A stretch of 64,000 nucleotides of DNA, taken from assembly GCA_963696665.1 (NCBI GenBank), contig CAVOLE010000038.1:7147-71146 (forward strand), read 5' to 3'. Below the pieces are notes generated by a model. The model was not told the origin of the DNA. It saw only the letters and a list, made by a program, of their open reading frames with translations, and ran no database searches. This stretch comes from Roseiarcus sp963696665 (GTDB taxonomy: Bacteria > Pseudomonadota > Alphaproteobacteria > Rhizobiales > Beijerinckiaceae). The translations under genes and the position numbers were made by a program. Below are positions 1-8,757 of the stretch, piece by piece; positions within the stretch are counted from its first letter, which is position 1; each line of letters opens with the position of its first letter.

Positions 1-1
1 C

Positions 2-727
2 GCCGAGGACATCCGCTCGACCGGGGTCGCTTTCTCGACCGCCCCTGCCGAGCTTGGGCCCAGCACAGGGCGCTGCTTCATCTATGTGACGCCCGACGGC
101 GAGCGGACGATGAACACCTATCTCGGCGCGAGCTCCTATCTTGCGCCGCTGGACGTCGACGAGGCTTTGGTCAAGTCGGCGAAGGTCGTCTATCTCGAGG
201 GCTATATGTGGGACCGCCCGGCGGCCAAGGCGGCCTTTCAGAAGGCCGGAGAGATCGCCCGCGCCGCCAATAGCAGGGTGGCGCTCACTTTGTCGGATTC
301 GTTCTGCGTCGACCGGTTCCGTGGCGAATTCATTGACCTCATTCGCTCGCGGACCGTCGACACGGTCTTCTCCAATACCGACGAGATCCTGTCGCTGTAC
401 GAAACGACGCATTTCGGCGAGGCGCTCGACAGTCTGCGCTCAGAGGGCGTGCTCGGAATCGTCACCCGCTCGGAAAAGGGCTGCGTCATCATCAAGGGCG
501 ATGAGACGTGGGAGGTTCCGGCCTTCCCGATCGCCAAGCTCGTCGATACGACAGGCGCGGGCGACATGTTCGCCGCCGGCTTCCTCGCCGGCCTCGCGCG
601 GGCGCGGGACATGGTCACTTGCGGGCGGCTCGGCGTCATGGCCGCCGCGGAGATCATTCAGCATATCGGCGCGCGGCCCAATGTGTCGCTGGCGGGACTG
701 GCGAAAGAGAACGACGTCACATTCTAG
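2..727 (+). CDS. PfkB-family kinase, adenosine kinase-like (5' end outside window)
   Basis: C-terminal ~240 residues of a ribokinase/PfkB-type kinase; the frame is open from base 2, so the start lies upstream. The PfkB signature DTTGAGDMFAAGF (anion hole plus catalytic Asp) is at 547-585. Family knowledge: these enzymes phosphorylate a sugar or nucleoside hydroxyl with ATP in the cytoplasm; the alphaproteobacterial members with a VFSNTDE segment before the C-lobe are usually annotated as adenosine kinase. The following gene encodes a sugar-type binding protein 155 bases downstream, which leaves a carbohydrate kinase possible. The substrate is inference only. Confidence 0.85.
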   Translation, partial: AEDIRSTGVAFSTAPAELGPSTGRCFIYVTPDGERTMNTYLGASSYLAPLDVDEALVKSAKVVYLEGYMWDRPAAKAAFQKAGEIARAANSRVALTLSDSFCVDRFRGEFIDLIRSRTVDTVFSNTDEILSLYETTHFGEALDSLRSEGVLGIVTRSEKGCVIIKGDETWEVPAFPIAKLVDTTGAGDMFAAGFLAGLARARDMVTCGRLGVMAAAEIIQHIGARPNVSLAGLAKENDVTF

Positions 728-882
728 ACCAATGGAGTCGCGCCGCTTCTCGCCTCGTCAAAGGCGATGGCGCCTTAGCCAACAACGACTTCCTCACGTT
801 CCAGGGGCTCCTTAGGACTGGAGAGCGGGACGCCGCCTAGTGGCGCAACCCGCGCGCGGGCTTGAGCGTCTGGGAGGAAAAC

Positions 883-2091
883 ATGTGGGATTGGCGGACT
901 TTGCCGGCGGCGACGCTGGGCTTGATGGGCGCACTGGCGTTTGCGTCGGGTCTTTGGAGTTCACGGGTCCTTGCGGATGAAAGTCCAACGCCGGAGCAAC
1001 AGGCTGCGGCGCTCGCGAACGTTCCGAAGGACGCCCGGCAATATTATCAGGGCTATTGGTACTCGACGAAGCTTGTCGCCGATCCGCTCGCCAACTGGCA
1101 GCCGCACAAGGCGCCCTGGCAGATCTGCCATAACGATTCCTATCTCGGCAATTCGTGGCGCGCCAATCTCGTCGCCGAGCTCCAGAACCTGACCTCGCAA
1201 CTGGCGAAGCAGGGGCTGGCCAAGGACAAGCTGATCGTCACCAATTCGAACGGCGACATCAACCTCGAGCTCACGCAGCTGAAGACGCAGATCGCGCAGG
1301 GGTGCGATCTCATCATGATGTATCCGGGCTCAGCGACGGGTCTGTGCTCCGGCATCCGCGACGCCTTCGACAAGGGCGTCCTCGTCGTCACCATCGATGC
1401 GCCGGTCGATTGTCCCCAGGCCATCAACGTCGCGCGCAATCCCTATTTCTACGCCAAGCTGCAGGGCGACTGGATCATGAAGCAGCTCGGCGGCAAGGGG
1501 AACGTCGTCCTGATGAACGGGCAGCCCGGCACCACGGACACGGTGGCCGAGCATCAGGCCTTCCTCGAAGCGGCGAAAGCCAATCCCGGCGTTAAGATCA
1601 CCGGCGACCTCTACGGCATGTGGACGGGCGCGGTCGCGAAATCGGAGATGCTCAAATATCTGGCCACGCATCCCCAGCCGGTCGACGCGGTATGGTCGAC
1701 GGGCAACATGGGGGTCGGCGTCGGCCAGGCGCTGGAGCAGGCGGGCCGGCCGGTGACGATCGTCACCGACGTCACCAATCAGTGCAGCTTCCTCGCCTTC
1801 TGGAAGACCCACAAGTTCTCGAGTCTCACCATGGCCCAGGACGGCGGCCCGACGGGCTATGAAGCGTTCGTGGCGGCGATCCGCATCATGTCCGGCCAGA
1901 AGCCGAAGGTGAACACGATCTTCTTTCCGTTGCCGGTCATCACCAACGCCAACATCGATGATTATTACGAGCCATCGATGACGGTGCAGAGCACCTGTTT
2001 CGCCAACGGCAAGGATCGCCACTTGGTCGCCGACGATTATTTCGACCAGTTCTTCACCGGCGGTGAAAAAGCTTCGGCGATCAGGCCGTAA
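883..2091 (+). CDS. Sugar-type ABC transporter substrate-binding protein
   Basis: 402-residue periplasmic binding protein of the Peripla_BP_4 (ribose/galactose) type. The start ATG at 883 is preceded by GGGAGGAAAAC, a good ribosome site; an in-frame TTG at 862 is less likely. An N-terminal signal peptide (hydrophobic stretch to about residue 25, then LADES) exports it. The body has the two-lobe pattern with DLIMMYPGS and VVTIDAPVD strands. No permease or ATPase gene follows, so it is an orphan here; the partner genes would have to lie before the window or elsewhere. Ligand unknown. Confidence 0.85.
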   Translation: MWDWRTLPAATLGLMGALAFASGLWSSRVLADESPTPEQQAAALANVPKDARQYYQGYWYSTKLVADPLANWQPHKAPWQICHNDSYLGNSWRANLVAELQNLTSQLAKQGLAKDKLIVTNSNGDINLELTQLKTQIAQGCDLIMMYPGSATGLCSGIRDAFDKGVLVVTIDAPVDCPQAINVARNPYFYAKLQGDWIMKQLGGKGNVVLMNGQPGTTDTVAEHQAFLEAAKANPGVKITGDLYGMWTGAVAKSEMLKYLATHPQPVDAVWSTGNMGVGVGQALEQAGRPVTIVTDVTNQCSFLAFWKTHKFSSLTMAQDGGPTGYEAFVAAIRIMSGQKPKVNTIFFPLPVITNANIDDYYEPSMTVQSTCFANGKDRHLVADDYFDQFFTGGEKASAIRP

Positions 2092-2120
2092 GCATGACGC
2101 AATTTCGTCAAACCAGCATC

Positions 2121-2253
2121 GTCATTGCGAGCGAAGCGAAGCAAAGCAATCCAGGGGAGCGTCGAGCGCCCTGCGACTCCTGGATCGCCGCGTCGCCATA
2201 GCCCGTCCGGAAGGACGGGCTGTGGCGACGCCCTGTGGCTCCTCGCGATGACA
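2121..2253. repeat. Long palindromic repeat (family 1) with a nested short palindrome
   Basis: Starts GTCATTGCGAGCGAAGCG and ends CTCGCGATGAC, an inverted-repeat structure also present at 34347-34438. Bases 2192-2229 form a separate hairpin, GTCGCCATAGCCCGTCC with loop GGAA and a nearly perfect complementary arm (one mismatch). Its ATAGCCCGTC arm matches the short palindrome family at 14187 and 18381, and it interrupts the order seen in the 34347 copy. It lies between convergent genes and may also act on transcript ends. Confidence 0.8.
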
Positions 2254-2350
2254 ATTCCACCCGAAGGCATCCGGCTTTAGCGGGGTTGCTCGTCGGAGGG
2301 AGAGCGGATCGTCGGAGGCGCGCTGCGTGGCGGATGACCGTCGCTTTCCG

Positions 2351-2980
2351 CTACTCGCTCGTGGGCGCCGCCTTCGCTTTGCCCCTCTCGAGGAGATGAC
2401 GCTTGAAGTCGCTCATCGAGGCGAACTTGTACGTTCCTTCGCTCGTTTCGGCCTCGATCGAGCCGTCAGAGAAGATCTTGTAGTTGGCCCCGGCTGACGA
2501 ATAGCTGCCGATCAGGCTCGGCGGTCCCTGCGGCCCTTCTGGCGTCTCGAGGACGTTTTCGCTCATCTCGAGCGAAGGCAGGTGGCCGGTGCGATTGATG
2601 TTGATCGGGCTCTCGCCCTCGTCCGCAGGCGTTTCGTCCACGATGTCGGGCGCCCTCGTTTCAACCGCCATCGACGCGGCGGAGCCGTGTTCGGCCGGCG
2701 CCGTTTCGGTCGAGGGCGCGACCTCATAGGCTGCCGGAAGGACCGAAGGCGCGGCGGATTCCCGCAAAAGCTTCGTGAGCGCGTCGACCCGCCGGATTAA
2801 GACCCCGATCGCGAACGTCACCACTGCGGCGCAGGCGGCGACTGCGCTCGCCAGCGCATACAAAAACCCGAGGCCGGTCGGGAGCAGATTGAGACTCTGG
2901 TAGCCGCCCGCCGCGCCGGCGATCAGCAGAATGAGGCTCAGGATGAAGATCAGTATCGCCACTAGGCCGTCAACGCCCAC
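2351..2980 (-). CDS. Hypothetical two-TM membrane protein
   Basis: 209 residues, GTG start at 2980 (an ATG one base upstream in another frame meets a stop at once). Residues about 7-29 and 40-63 are hydrophobic and would form two membrane helices. The rest is an acidic, proline/alanine-rich tail of ~100 residues and a short C-terminal region (SIEAETSEGTYKFASMSDFK) resembling conserved tails of uncharacterised Hyphomicrobiales proteins. It is convergent with the preceding transporter gene and divergent from nothing obvious. No function can be assigned; this could be an inner-membrane scaffold with a cytoplasmic tail. Confidence 0.75.
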   Translation of the reverse strand: MGVDGLVAILIFILSLILLIAGAAGGYQSLNLLPTGLGFLYALASAVAACAAVVTFAIGVLIRRVDALTKLLRESAAPSVLPAAYEVAPSTETAPAEHGSAASMAVETRAPDIVDETPADEGESPININRTGHLPSLEMSENVLETPEGPQGPPSLIGSYSSAGANYKIFSDGSIEAETSEGTYKFASMSDFKRHLLERGKAKAAPTSE

Positions 2981-3038
2981 ATTTTATCGAACCTCATTGG
3001 GCCCGCATGTTGGAAACGACCCTATGGCGATTCGCGTT

Positions 3039-3770
3039 TCACGGATGTGAATCGCGCGCCCCGAAGATCGCCGAGCCGACGCGCACATACGTCGCCCCGA
3101 GTTGCACGGCAAGCGGCCAGTCGGCGCTCATGCCCATGGAACGCTCGGCGAGTCCATTGCGTTCCGCGATGACGCCGATGAGGGCGAAATGGGGTGAGAC
3201 CTGCTCGCTCGCCGGGGGAATGGCCATGAGGCCCTCGATCGTCAATCCGTAGGTCTGGCGGCAGAGGGCGATAAAGGCGTTGGCATCCTCGGGAAGCACG
3301 CCCGCCTTCTGCGGCTCCCCTCCGGTGTTGACCTCGACAAACAGGCGCGGGCGTTTGCCGACCCGTTCGATTTCGCGCGCGAGCGCAGCGGCGATTCTTT
3401 CCCGGTCGACCGTCTCGATCACGTCAAAAGTCTCCACCGCCTCTCGCGCCTTGTTGCTTTGCAAGGGCCCGATCAGATGAAGCTCGATCGTCTTGCCGAG
3501 CGCCGCGGCGCGCGCCCGCAAGTCGCGCCATTTCGGAATTGCCTCCTGCACCCGGTTCTCGCCAAAGCGGGTTTGACCAGCGATCGCGATCGTGGGCCAG
3601 ACCTCGTCGGCGGAAAAGGTCTTCGAGACCGCGAGGAGCTTGACCTCCTCCGGCGCGCGCCCGCAATCGCGCGCCCGTCGCGCGATCTGCTCGCGCAGCG
3701 CAAGGAGCCGAGCCACCGCATCCTGCGCATCGCCGGGTTTTGGCGTCTTGGCCAAGGTTGCCTCCACCAT
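3039..3770 (-). CDS. YggS/PLPBP family pyridoxal phosphate homeostasis protein
   Basis: 243 residues from ATG at 3770; longer upstream reading is antisense to ychF and discarded. PLP-binding lysine is in LLAVSKTF (about residue 40), followed by FGENRVQE and HLIGPLQSNK, and the C-terminal GATYVRVGSAIFG phosphate-binding segment. All are hallmarks of the single-domain alanine-racemase fold. Family knowledge: binds PLP without a known enzymatic activity and buffers the PLP pool in the cytosol. Divergently arranged with ychF, sharing an intergenic region of under 200 bases. Confidence 0.93.
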   Translation of the reverse strand: MVEATLAKTPKPGDAQDAVARLLALREQIARRARDCGRAPEEVKLLAVSKTFSADEVWPTIAIAGQTRFGENRVQEAIPKWRDLRARAAALGKTIELHLIGPLQSNKAREAVETFDVIETVDRERIAAALAREIERVGKRPRLFVEVNTGGEPQKAGVLPEDANAFIALCRQTYGLTIEGLMAIPPASEQVSPHFALIGVIAERNGLAERSMGMSADWPLAVQLGATYVRVGSAIFGARDSHP

Positions 3771-3957
3771 TGTCCTCAAACACCCTCTCGCAATGGCGAC
3801 CGCCGCTGACCATTGTGCGACAAAAGCAAACCCGAACTCAATTCCCCTCGTCCTATGGCCCCGGCCAAGGCGGTACGCTGAACCCCGCCAGGCCCCTTGC
3901 CTTTTGCCTGAAGCCCGCGCATGAGGGCCGGACCTTCCCTCATCCATGACGGCTTCC

Positions 3958-5055
3958 ATGGGCTTCAAATGCGGCATCGTCGGCCTGCCGAATGTCGGCA
4001 AGTCGACGCTTTTCAACGCGCTGACGCAGACCGCCGCCGCGCAGGCGGCCAATTATCCATTCTGCACCATTGAACCCAATGTCGGCGATGTCGCGGTGCC
4101 GGACCCGCGCCTGGCGACTCTGGCCCAAATCGCCGCGTCCAAGGAGATCATCCCGACCCGGCTGTCCTTCGTCGACATTGCCGGGCTCGTGCGCGGCGCC
4201 TCGAAGGGCGAAGGGCTCGGCAACCAGTTCCTGGCCAATATCCGCGAATGCGATGCGATCGCCCATGTCGTCCGCTGTTTCGACGACGGCGATGTCACCC
4301 ATGTCGAGGGCCGCGTCGACCCGTTGTCCGACATCGCCACCATCGAAACCGAACTGATGCTGGCCGATCTCGAGAGCCTCGAGCGGCGCATCGTGCAAAT
4401 GGAGAAAAAGGCCAAGGGCGGCGACAAGGAGGCCAAGGAGCTCCTGGCGCTCGCCGAGCGGAGCTTGGCTGAGCTCAAGGAGGGGCGCCCGGCGCGCGCG
4501 GCCCAAATCGGCCGCGACGAACGGCGCTCGTTCGAGTCGCTTGGCCTCCTGTCATCGAAGCCGGTTCTCTATGTCTGCAACGTCGACGAAGCGGCGGCGG
4601 ATCGAGGCAACGCTTATTCCGATCAGGTCAAGGAACAAGCCGCCAAGGAAGGGGCGGTCGCCGTGGTTGTGTCGGCGAAGATCGAGAGCGAGATCGCCAT
4701 GCTGCCGCAAGCCGAGCAGGAGGCCTATCTCGAGGCGATCGGGTTGACGGAGCCGGGCCTTAGCCGTGTCATTCGCGCCGGATACGAGCTCCTGCGTCTC
4801 GTCACGTTCTTCACCGTGGGCCCCAAGGAGGCGCGGGCGTGGACGATCGAGCAAGGGACCAGGGCCCCGCAGGCCGCAGGCGTGATCCACACCGATTTCG
4901 AAAAGGGTTTTATCCGCGCCGAAACCATCGCCTATGACGACTATGTCGCCAACGGGGGCGAAGCAGGCGCGCGTGAAGCGGGCAAGTTCCGGCTCGAAGG
5001 CAAGGACTACGTGGTCGCCGACGGCGACGTCATGCATTTCCGCTTCGCGAATTGA
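3958..5055 (+). CDS. ychF: Redox-regulated ATPase YchF (Obg-like)
   Basis: 365 residues if started at ATG 3958 (MGFKCGIVGLPNVGKST, the usual YchF start); an in-frame ATG at 3946 adds four residues. P-loop GLPNVGKST, switch region DIAGLVRGASKGEGLGNQF, and NVDE in place of the NKxD guanine motif, which explains ATP preference in the family. The C-terminal TGS domain contains the FEKGFIRAE and KDYVVADGDVMHFRF segments. Binds ribosomes and responds to oxidative stress. Followed six bases later by a MaoC gene. Confidence 0.95.
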   Translation: MGFKCGIVGLPNVGKSTLFNALTQTAAAQAANYPFCTIEPNVGDVAVPDPRLATLAQIAASKEIIPTRLSFVDIAGLVRGASKGEGLGNQFLANIRECDAIAHVVRCFDDGDVTHVEGRVDPLSDIATIETELMLADLESLERRIVQMEKKAKGGDKEAKELLALAERSLAELKEGRPARAAQIGRDERRSFESLGLLSSKPVLYVCNVDEAAADRGNAYSDQVKEQAAKEGAVAVVVSAKIESEIAMLPQAEQEAYLEAIGLTEPGLSRVIRAGYELLRLVTFFTVGPKEARAWTIEQGTRAPQAAGVIHTDFEKGFIRAETIAYDDYVANGGEAGAREAGKFRLEGKDYVVADGDVMHFRFAN

Positions 5056-5060
5056 GACCC

Positions 5061-5522
5061 ATGCCGGACGCGCTCTATTTCGAGGACTTTCCGCTCGGCG
5101 AAGTGGTCGAATACGGCGTGGTCGATGTCCCGGCCGCCGATATCATCGCGTTCGCCCGCGAGTTCGATCCGCAGCCTTACCACATTGATGAAGAGGCCGG
5201 GCGTGCGGCGACGGGCGGCCTCATCGCCTCGGGATGGCATACGGCCGCGCTCTTGCTCAGGATGAATTGCGAGGCGTTCCTCATGCGCGCCGCCATCCTC
5301 GAAGAGGCCGGCGTCGAGGAGGTCCGATGGCAGCGGCCGGTCAGACCCGGCGATCAGCTGCATGTGCGCCGCCACACGCTCGGCAAACGGACCCATGAAG
5401 GCCCGATGGGCGCCGGCGAGATCGAGTTTCTCTACGAAGTGGTCAATCAGGACGGCGCGGCCGCCATGATTCAGCGCAGCGTGCTCGTGCTCACGCAGCG
5501 CCCGCAATCCCTCGGGACCTAG
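5061..5522 (+). CDS. MaoC-like hotdog dehydratase, catalytic type
   Basis: 153 residues, ATG 5061. R-hydratase-type hotdog fold with the hydratase motif FDPQPYHID near residue 37, giving the catalytic Asp and His used to hydrate trans-2-enoyl thioesters. ASGWHTAAL follows, as expected. Family knowledge: MaoC proteins act on (R)-3-hydroxyacyl-CoA or related mesaconyl-type substrates. Sits between ychF and a second hotdog gene, separated from the latter by eight bases, so the two are probably co-translated. Substrate not known. Confidence 0.88.
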   Translation: MPDALYFEDFPLGEVVEYGVVDVPAADIIAFAREFDPQPYHIDEEAGRAATGGLIASGWHTAALLLRMNCEAFLMRAAILEEAGVEEVRWQRPVRPGDQLHVRRHTLGKRTHEGPMGAGEIEFLYEVVNQDGAAAMIQRSVLVLTQRPQSLGT

Positions 5523-5530
5523 CCGTTCTC

Positions 5531-5992
5531 ATGTTCTACGAGGACATTCGCATCGGTGAGCCAGCCGCGCTCGGCCAAACCGCGTTTTCCCGGGAAGCGA
5601 TTCTCGCCTACGGGAAACGGTTCGATCCGCGCATCGTCGCGCAAGCCGCCGAGGGCCGGGCGCGGCTTGTCGCCGCGGGGATGCACGTGGCGGCCGCGGG
5701 GATGCGCCAACTCGTCGATGCCCGCAGCGCGCTCCGCGCCGCCATGGCCGAGCGCGGCGAGAGCCTTCCGCAGCTGGGGGTCTCGCCGGGATTCAAAGAC
5801 ATGCGCTGGCCGTATCCGGTGTACGAGGGCGATATCGTTTCGTATTCGATCGAGACGGTGTCGAAACGCGAGACCTCCAAGCCGAAATGGGGTCTCGTCG
5901 GCAATAAGTTTCTAGGGCTCAACCAGCGCGGGCAGGAGGTTTTGGTTTTTTCGAGCGCCGTTCTCATCCTCCGTCGCGCAGAAGATTTGTGA
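5531..5992 (+). CDS. MaoC-like hotdog protein lacking the catalytic His
   Basis: 153 residues, same length as the preceding gene and similar layout (FYEDIRIGE, AYGKRFDPR, SAVLILRR). At the active-site position it reads FDPRIVAQA rather than FDPQPYHID, so the hydratase Asp-His pair is not complete. AAGMHVAAAGM replaces ASGWHTAAL. I infer a non-catalytic or altered-specificity partner that may form a heterodimer with the upstream protein, as split hotdog pairs do elsewhere. It could alternatively bind a different thioester. Spacing of eight bases from the upstream gene supports co-expression. Confidence 0.8.
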   Translation: MFYEDIRIGEPAALGQTAFSREAILAYGKRFDPRIVAQAAEGRARLVAAGMHVAAAGMRQLVDARSALRAAMAERGESLPQLGVSPGFKDMRWPYPVYEGDIVSYSIETVSKRETSKPKWGLVGNKFLGLNQRGQEVLVFSSAVLILRRAEDL

Positions 5993-6147
5993 TCTCCCGC
6001 CCTGCCAAGGGCTGGGATTTCCGTAGCGGACGGCCGGGCTGACCCCGCCTGCAACTCATTTTTCGATGGCCCGCGACGCGCCAAGCGCGCGAAAGTCTGT
6101 TAAAAGGCTGCCGGTCGTTTACCTTGTTGGTTCTCGGGGAAGCTGCA

Positions 6148-7047
6148 ATGGCAATCAATCTTGTTAGTCTTGTATCCCAGTTCCTTACGCCGCAATTGGT
6201 TGGCGGCCTGGCGCGGGCGCTGGGCATCAACGAGGCGGTGGCGCAGAAGCTGGTCGCTGCAGCAGTTCCAACAATCCTGGCCTCGCTCACAACAGCGGCG
6301 GCCGCGCCTGGAGGCGCTCAGAAGGTCTCCGACGCCATCTCCATGTCGGATCCGGATATCTTGACCAAGCTGAGCGGCGCGGTCACTGGCGGCAACACCC
6401 GGTTCCTGAACGAGGGCGGCGCTCTCCTGAACAACCTGCTCGGCGGCGGGGGCCTCTCGAGCCTCACCGGCGCGCTGAGCCAGTATTCCGGCGCTCCGCA
6501 ACCCGCGACACAGTCGCTGCTCGGCACGGTGGCGCATGCGGCGGTTGGCACCATCGGCCAGCAGGATCCGTCAAACTGGTCGGACCCTTCGGCGATTCTC
6601 TCGCTTCTGAACAGTCAAAAGGGCGCAATCTCGGCCGCGCTTCCCCCTGAAGTCTCCAGATTGCTGGGAGCCTCCGGACTGCTCGCCGGCCTCGGTGGCG
6701 CAGCCGCCGGAGCGGCTCAGACCGCCGCGTCGACAGTCTCGAGCGCCGCAACCGCAGCGAGTTCGACAGCCAGCTCCGCCGCCAGTTCTGCTGCGAGGAG
6801 CGCCGACGCTGCCGCGAGAAGCGCCCAAAGCGCCGCGTCGAGGGTCCCGACGCCGCCTGCGCCGAGCTCGAGCGGCTTCCCGATGTGGGCGATCGTTTTG
6901 ATCGTCATTGTCGTGCTGCTGGCGATCTGGTGGTACATGACCCAGAACCATAAGCCGGCGGAGCCGGCGAAAACGGGTCTTCTGTCGGCCCCGGTCGAGT
7001 ACGCCTTGCGCACCTTACCCGCTCAGGCCGTTCCGCAGCTCGACTAA
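6148..7047 (+). CDS. DUF937 (YidB-like) protein with C-terminal membrane anchor
   Basis: 299 residues from ATG 6148 with GGGGAAG eight bases upstream. N-terminal ~100 residues match the DUF937 pattern (INLVSLVSQFLTPQLV, helical, GGLSSLTGALSQYSG). A Ser/Ala-rich linker of about 65 residues (many ASSTASSAASSAARS-like repeats) follows, then one strong transmembrane helix (MWAIVLIVIVVLLAIWWYM) and a short tail. Function of the family is unknown. The linker would hold the folded domain away from the membrane. The next gene starts 14 bases after its stop, so probably an operon with the lipoprotein hydrolase. Confidence 0.85.
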   Translation: MAINLVSLVSQFLTPQLVGGLARALGINEAVAQKLVAAAVPTILASLTTAAAAPGGAQKVSDAISMSDPDILTKLSGAVTGGNTRFLNEGGALLNNLLGGGGLSSLTGALSQYSGAPQPATQSLLGTVAHAAVGTIGQQDPSNWSDPSAILSLLNSQKGAISAALPPEVSRLLGASGLLAGLGGAAAGAAQTAASTVSSAATAASSTASSAASSAARSADAAARSAQSAASRVPTPPAPSSSGFPMWAIVLIVIVVLLAIWWYMTQNHKPAEPAKTGLLSAPVEYALRTLPAQAVPQLD

Positions 7048-7060
7048 ACACCCTCGCGTC

Positions 7061-8332
7061 ATGGGGCTGGGGGCGCGTTTGTGGCGTTGGCTAGGCGCCC
7101 CGCTGAAGGGATTAGCGGCGCGGTCTCCGGTGGCTGTCGTCTGTGTGATCGCGCTGTCGGCGATCGCCGCGGGCTGCTCGAGCCGCCCCTACGGCACGCT
7201 GGTCGTCGGATCGAGCGCGCCAGACGCCAGCCAGGTCGACCTCCTTGTGGCGACGACACGCGCGCCGGTCGTTCAGCCGCCCGGCGTCATGTTCGGCGGG
7301 TCCCGGGGGCGGGGACTCGATTTCGCCGATATAGTCGTGTCGATCCCGCCGGCAAGCGCACGCCAGCCGGGGGACATCCCACTCCCGTCCTCGCTACCGG
7401 GCAATCCGGAGCGCGATTTCGTCATTCTGCGCGCCGATCGCATGGACCTGGCTCAGGCCAAGGCGAACTTCGATGCGCGCGTCAGGCGCACGCCGGGGCG
7501 CAGGGTTCTCATCTTCGTCCACGGCTTCAACACCCGCTTCGAGGAAGCGGTCTATCGCTTCGCGCAGATTGTCTACGACGCGCGCGTCGACGTCGCGCCT
7601 GTTCTGTTCACTTGGCCGTCCGGCGGCCGAGTGACCGACTACGTTTATGATCGCGACAGCGCGGTGTATTCGCGCGACGCGCTGGAGGTGGTGCTGCAGG
7701 CGCTGGTGAAAGACCCGAACGTCGATTCGATATCCATCCTCGCCCATTCCATGGGCAACTATATCGCCGTCGAATCGCTAAGGCAGATGTCCATCCGCAA
7801 TCGCGGATTGTCGCCCAAGATCCGCGATGTGATGCTGGCTTCGCCCGATATCGACGTCGACGTTTTCCGACGCCAGATCGCCGAAATCGACGCCGGGCCG
7901 CGGCCGGCCCAGTTCACCTTGTTCGTATCGCGAGACGATCGGGCGCTTGGGCTGTCGAGCTTTCTCGCCCGAGACTCGACCAGGCTTGGCTCGCTCGACC
8001 CGACCAAGGAGCCTTATCGTTCGATCCTGGAGCAAGGCAGAGTGCAGGTCGTTGATCTGACCGGCATGGCCTCCAGCGACTTCACCAATCACGGCCGATT
8101 TGCCAGCGGCGAAGTCGTCGGCGCGATCGGGGAGCGCTTGGCGGAGGGCCAGTCGCTCTCCGAGGCCAAGGGGGGCCTGATCGAATCGCTCGGCACGTTC
8201 ACAAGCGGCGCAGTTGGCGTCGCCGCCAGCGTCGCCACGGGCGCGGTCGCCGCGCCGAGCGAAATCCTCGACCCGACAAGGAACGAAAAGTCGGTCGACA
8301 CCGCGGCGCAGACGACGTCCTTGAGCCAGTGA
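7061..8332 (+). CDS. Alpha/beta hydrolase lipoprotein (DUF900)
   Basis: 423 residues. N-terminal hydrophobic signal with lipobox IAAGC at about residue 39, so an exported lipoprotein. The DUF900 hydrolase core has FVHGFNTRFEEAVYRFAQ, the nucleophile elbow LAHSMGNYIAVE (Ser of GHSMG type), and MLASPDIDVDVF. A C-terminal His in SDFTNHGRF is a candidate catalytic His. Family knowledge: COG4782 esterase/lipase-like, substrate unknown. Its stop overlaps the start of the thioesterase gene by one base, suggesting coupling. Confidence 0.88.
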   Translation: MGLGARLWRWLGAPLKGLAARSPVAVVCVIALSAIAAGCSSRPYGTLVVGSSAPDASQVDLLVATTRAPVVQPPGVMFGGSRGRGLDFADIVVSIPPASARQPGDIPLPSSLPGNPERDFVILRADRMDLAQAKANFDARVRRTPGRRVLIFVHGFNTRFEEAVYRFAQIVYDARVDVAPVLFTWPSGGRVTDYVYDRDSAVYSRDALEVVLQALVKDPNVDSISILAHSMGNYIAVESLRQMSIRNRGLSPKIRDVMLASPDIDVDVFRRQIAEIDAGPRPAQFTLFVSRDDRALGLSSFLARDSTRLGSLDPTKEPYRSILEQGRVQVVDLTGMASSDFTNHGRFASGEVVGAIGERLAEGQSLSEAKGGLIESLGTFTSGAVGVAASVATGAVAAPSEILDPTRNEKSVDTAAQTTSLSQ

Positions 8333-8757
8333 TGGCGCCAGCGGACAAAGCGTTGCCGATTCCCGTCGAGCCGCGCGGCGAGCTAACCGTCCGTGTCGCC
8401 GCCATGCCGGCCGACACCAACGCCAACGGCGATATTTTCGGGGGTTGGGTCTTAAGCCAAATGGATGCGGCGGGCGGCATCGCCTCCGCCGAATACGCAA
8501 AAGGGCGCGTCGTAACGATCGCCATCGATGCGATGACCTTTATCCGGCCGGTCAGGGTCGGCGATGTGCTCTGCGTCTACACTGCCATTGACGGTGTCGG
8601 TCGGACCTCGATGAAAGTCCATGTCGAGGCCTGGGCGCGCCGGCGGTTGACGCATGACCGCGAAAAGGTGACCGACGCCACCTTCACCTTTGTCGCCATA
8701 GACGAGGATGGCAGGCCTCGACCTATCATCGCCGGGCAGACCGAAGGCGAAACATAA
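8332..8757 (+). CDS. Acyl-CoA thioesterase, YciA-like hotdog
   Basis: 141 residues from ATG 8332, immediately overlapping the upstream stop (TGATG). Hotdog domain with NANGDIFGGWVLSQMD, the conserved catalytic Asp segment of the YciA/acyl-CoA thioester hydrolase family, and the usual VTIAIDAMTF and GDVLCVYT strands. Hydrolyses acyl-CoA to free acid and CoA in the cytoplasm. Together with the preceding lipoprotein hydrolase it forms the end of a three-gene run starting at 6148. Confidence 0.92.
   Translation: MAPADKALPIPVEPRGELTVRVAAMPADTNANGDIFGGWVLSQMDAAGGIASAEYAKGRVVTIAIDAMTFIRPVRVGDVLCVYTAIDGVGRTSMKVHVEAWARRRLTHDREKVTDATFTFVAIDEDGRPRPIIAGQTEGET

Noticed and set aside
2063..2251. Small gene after the binding protein
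   Set aside because: Its sequence (CERSEAKQS) is translated palindromic repeat.
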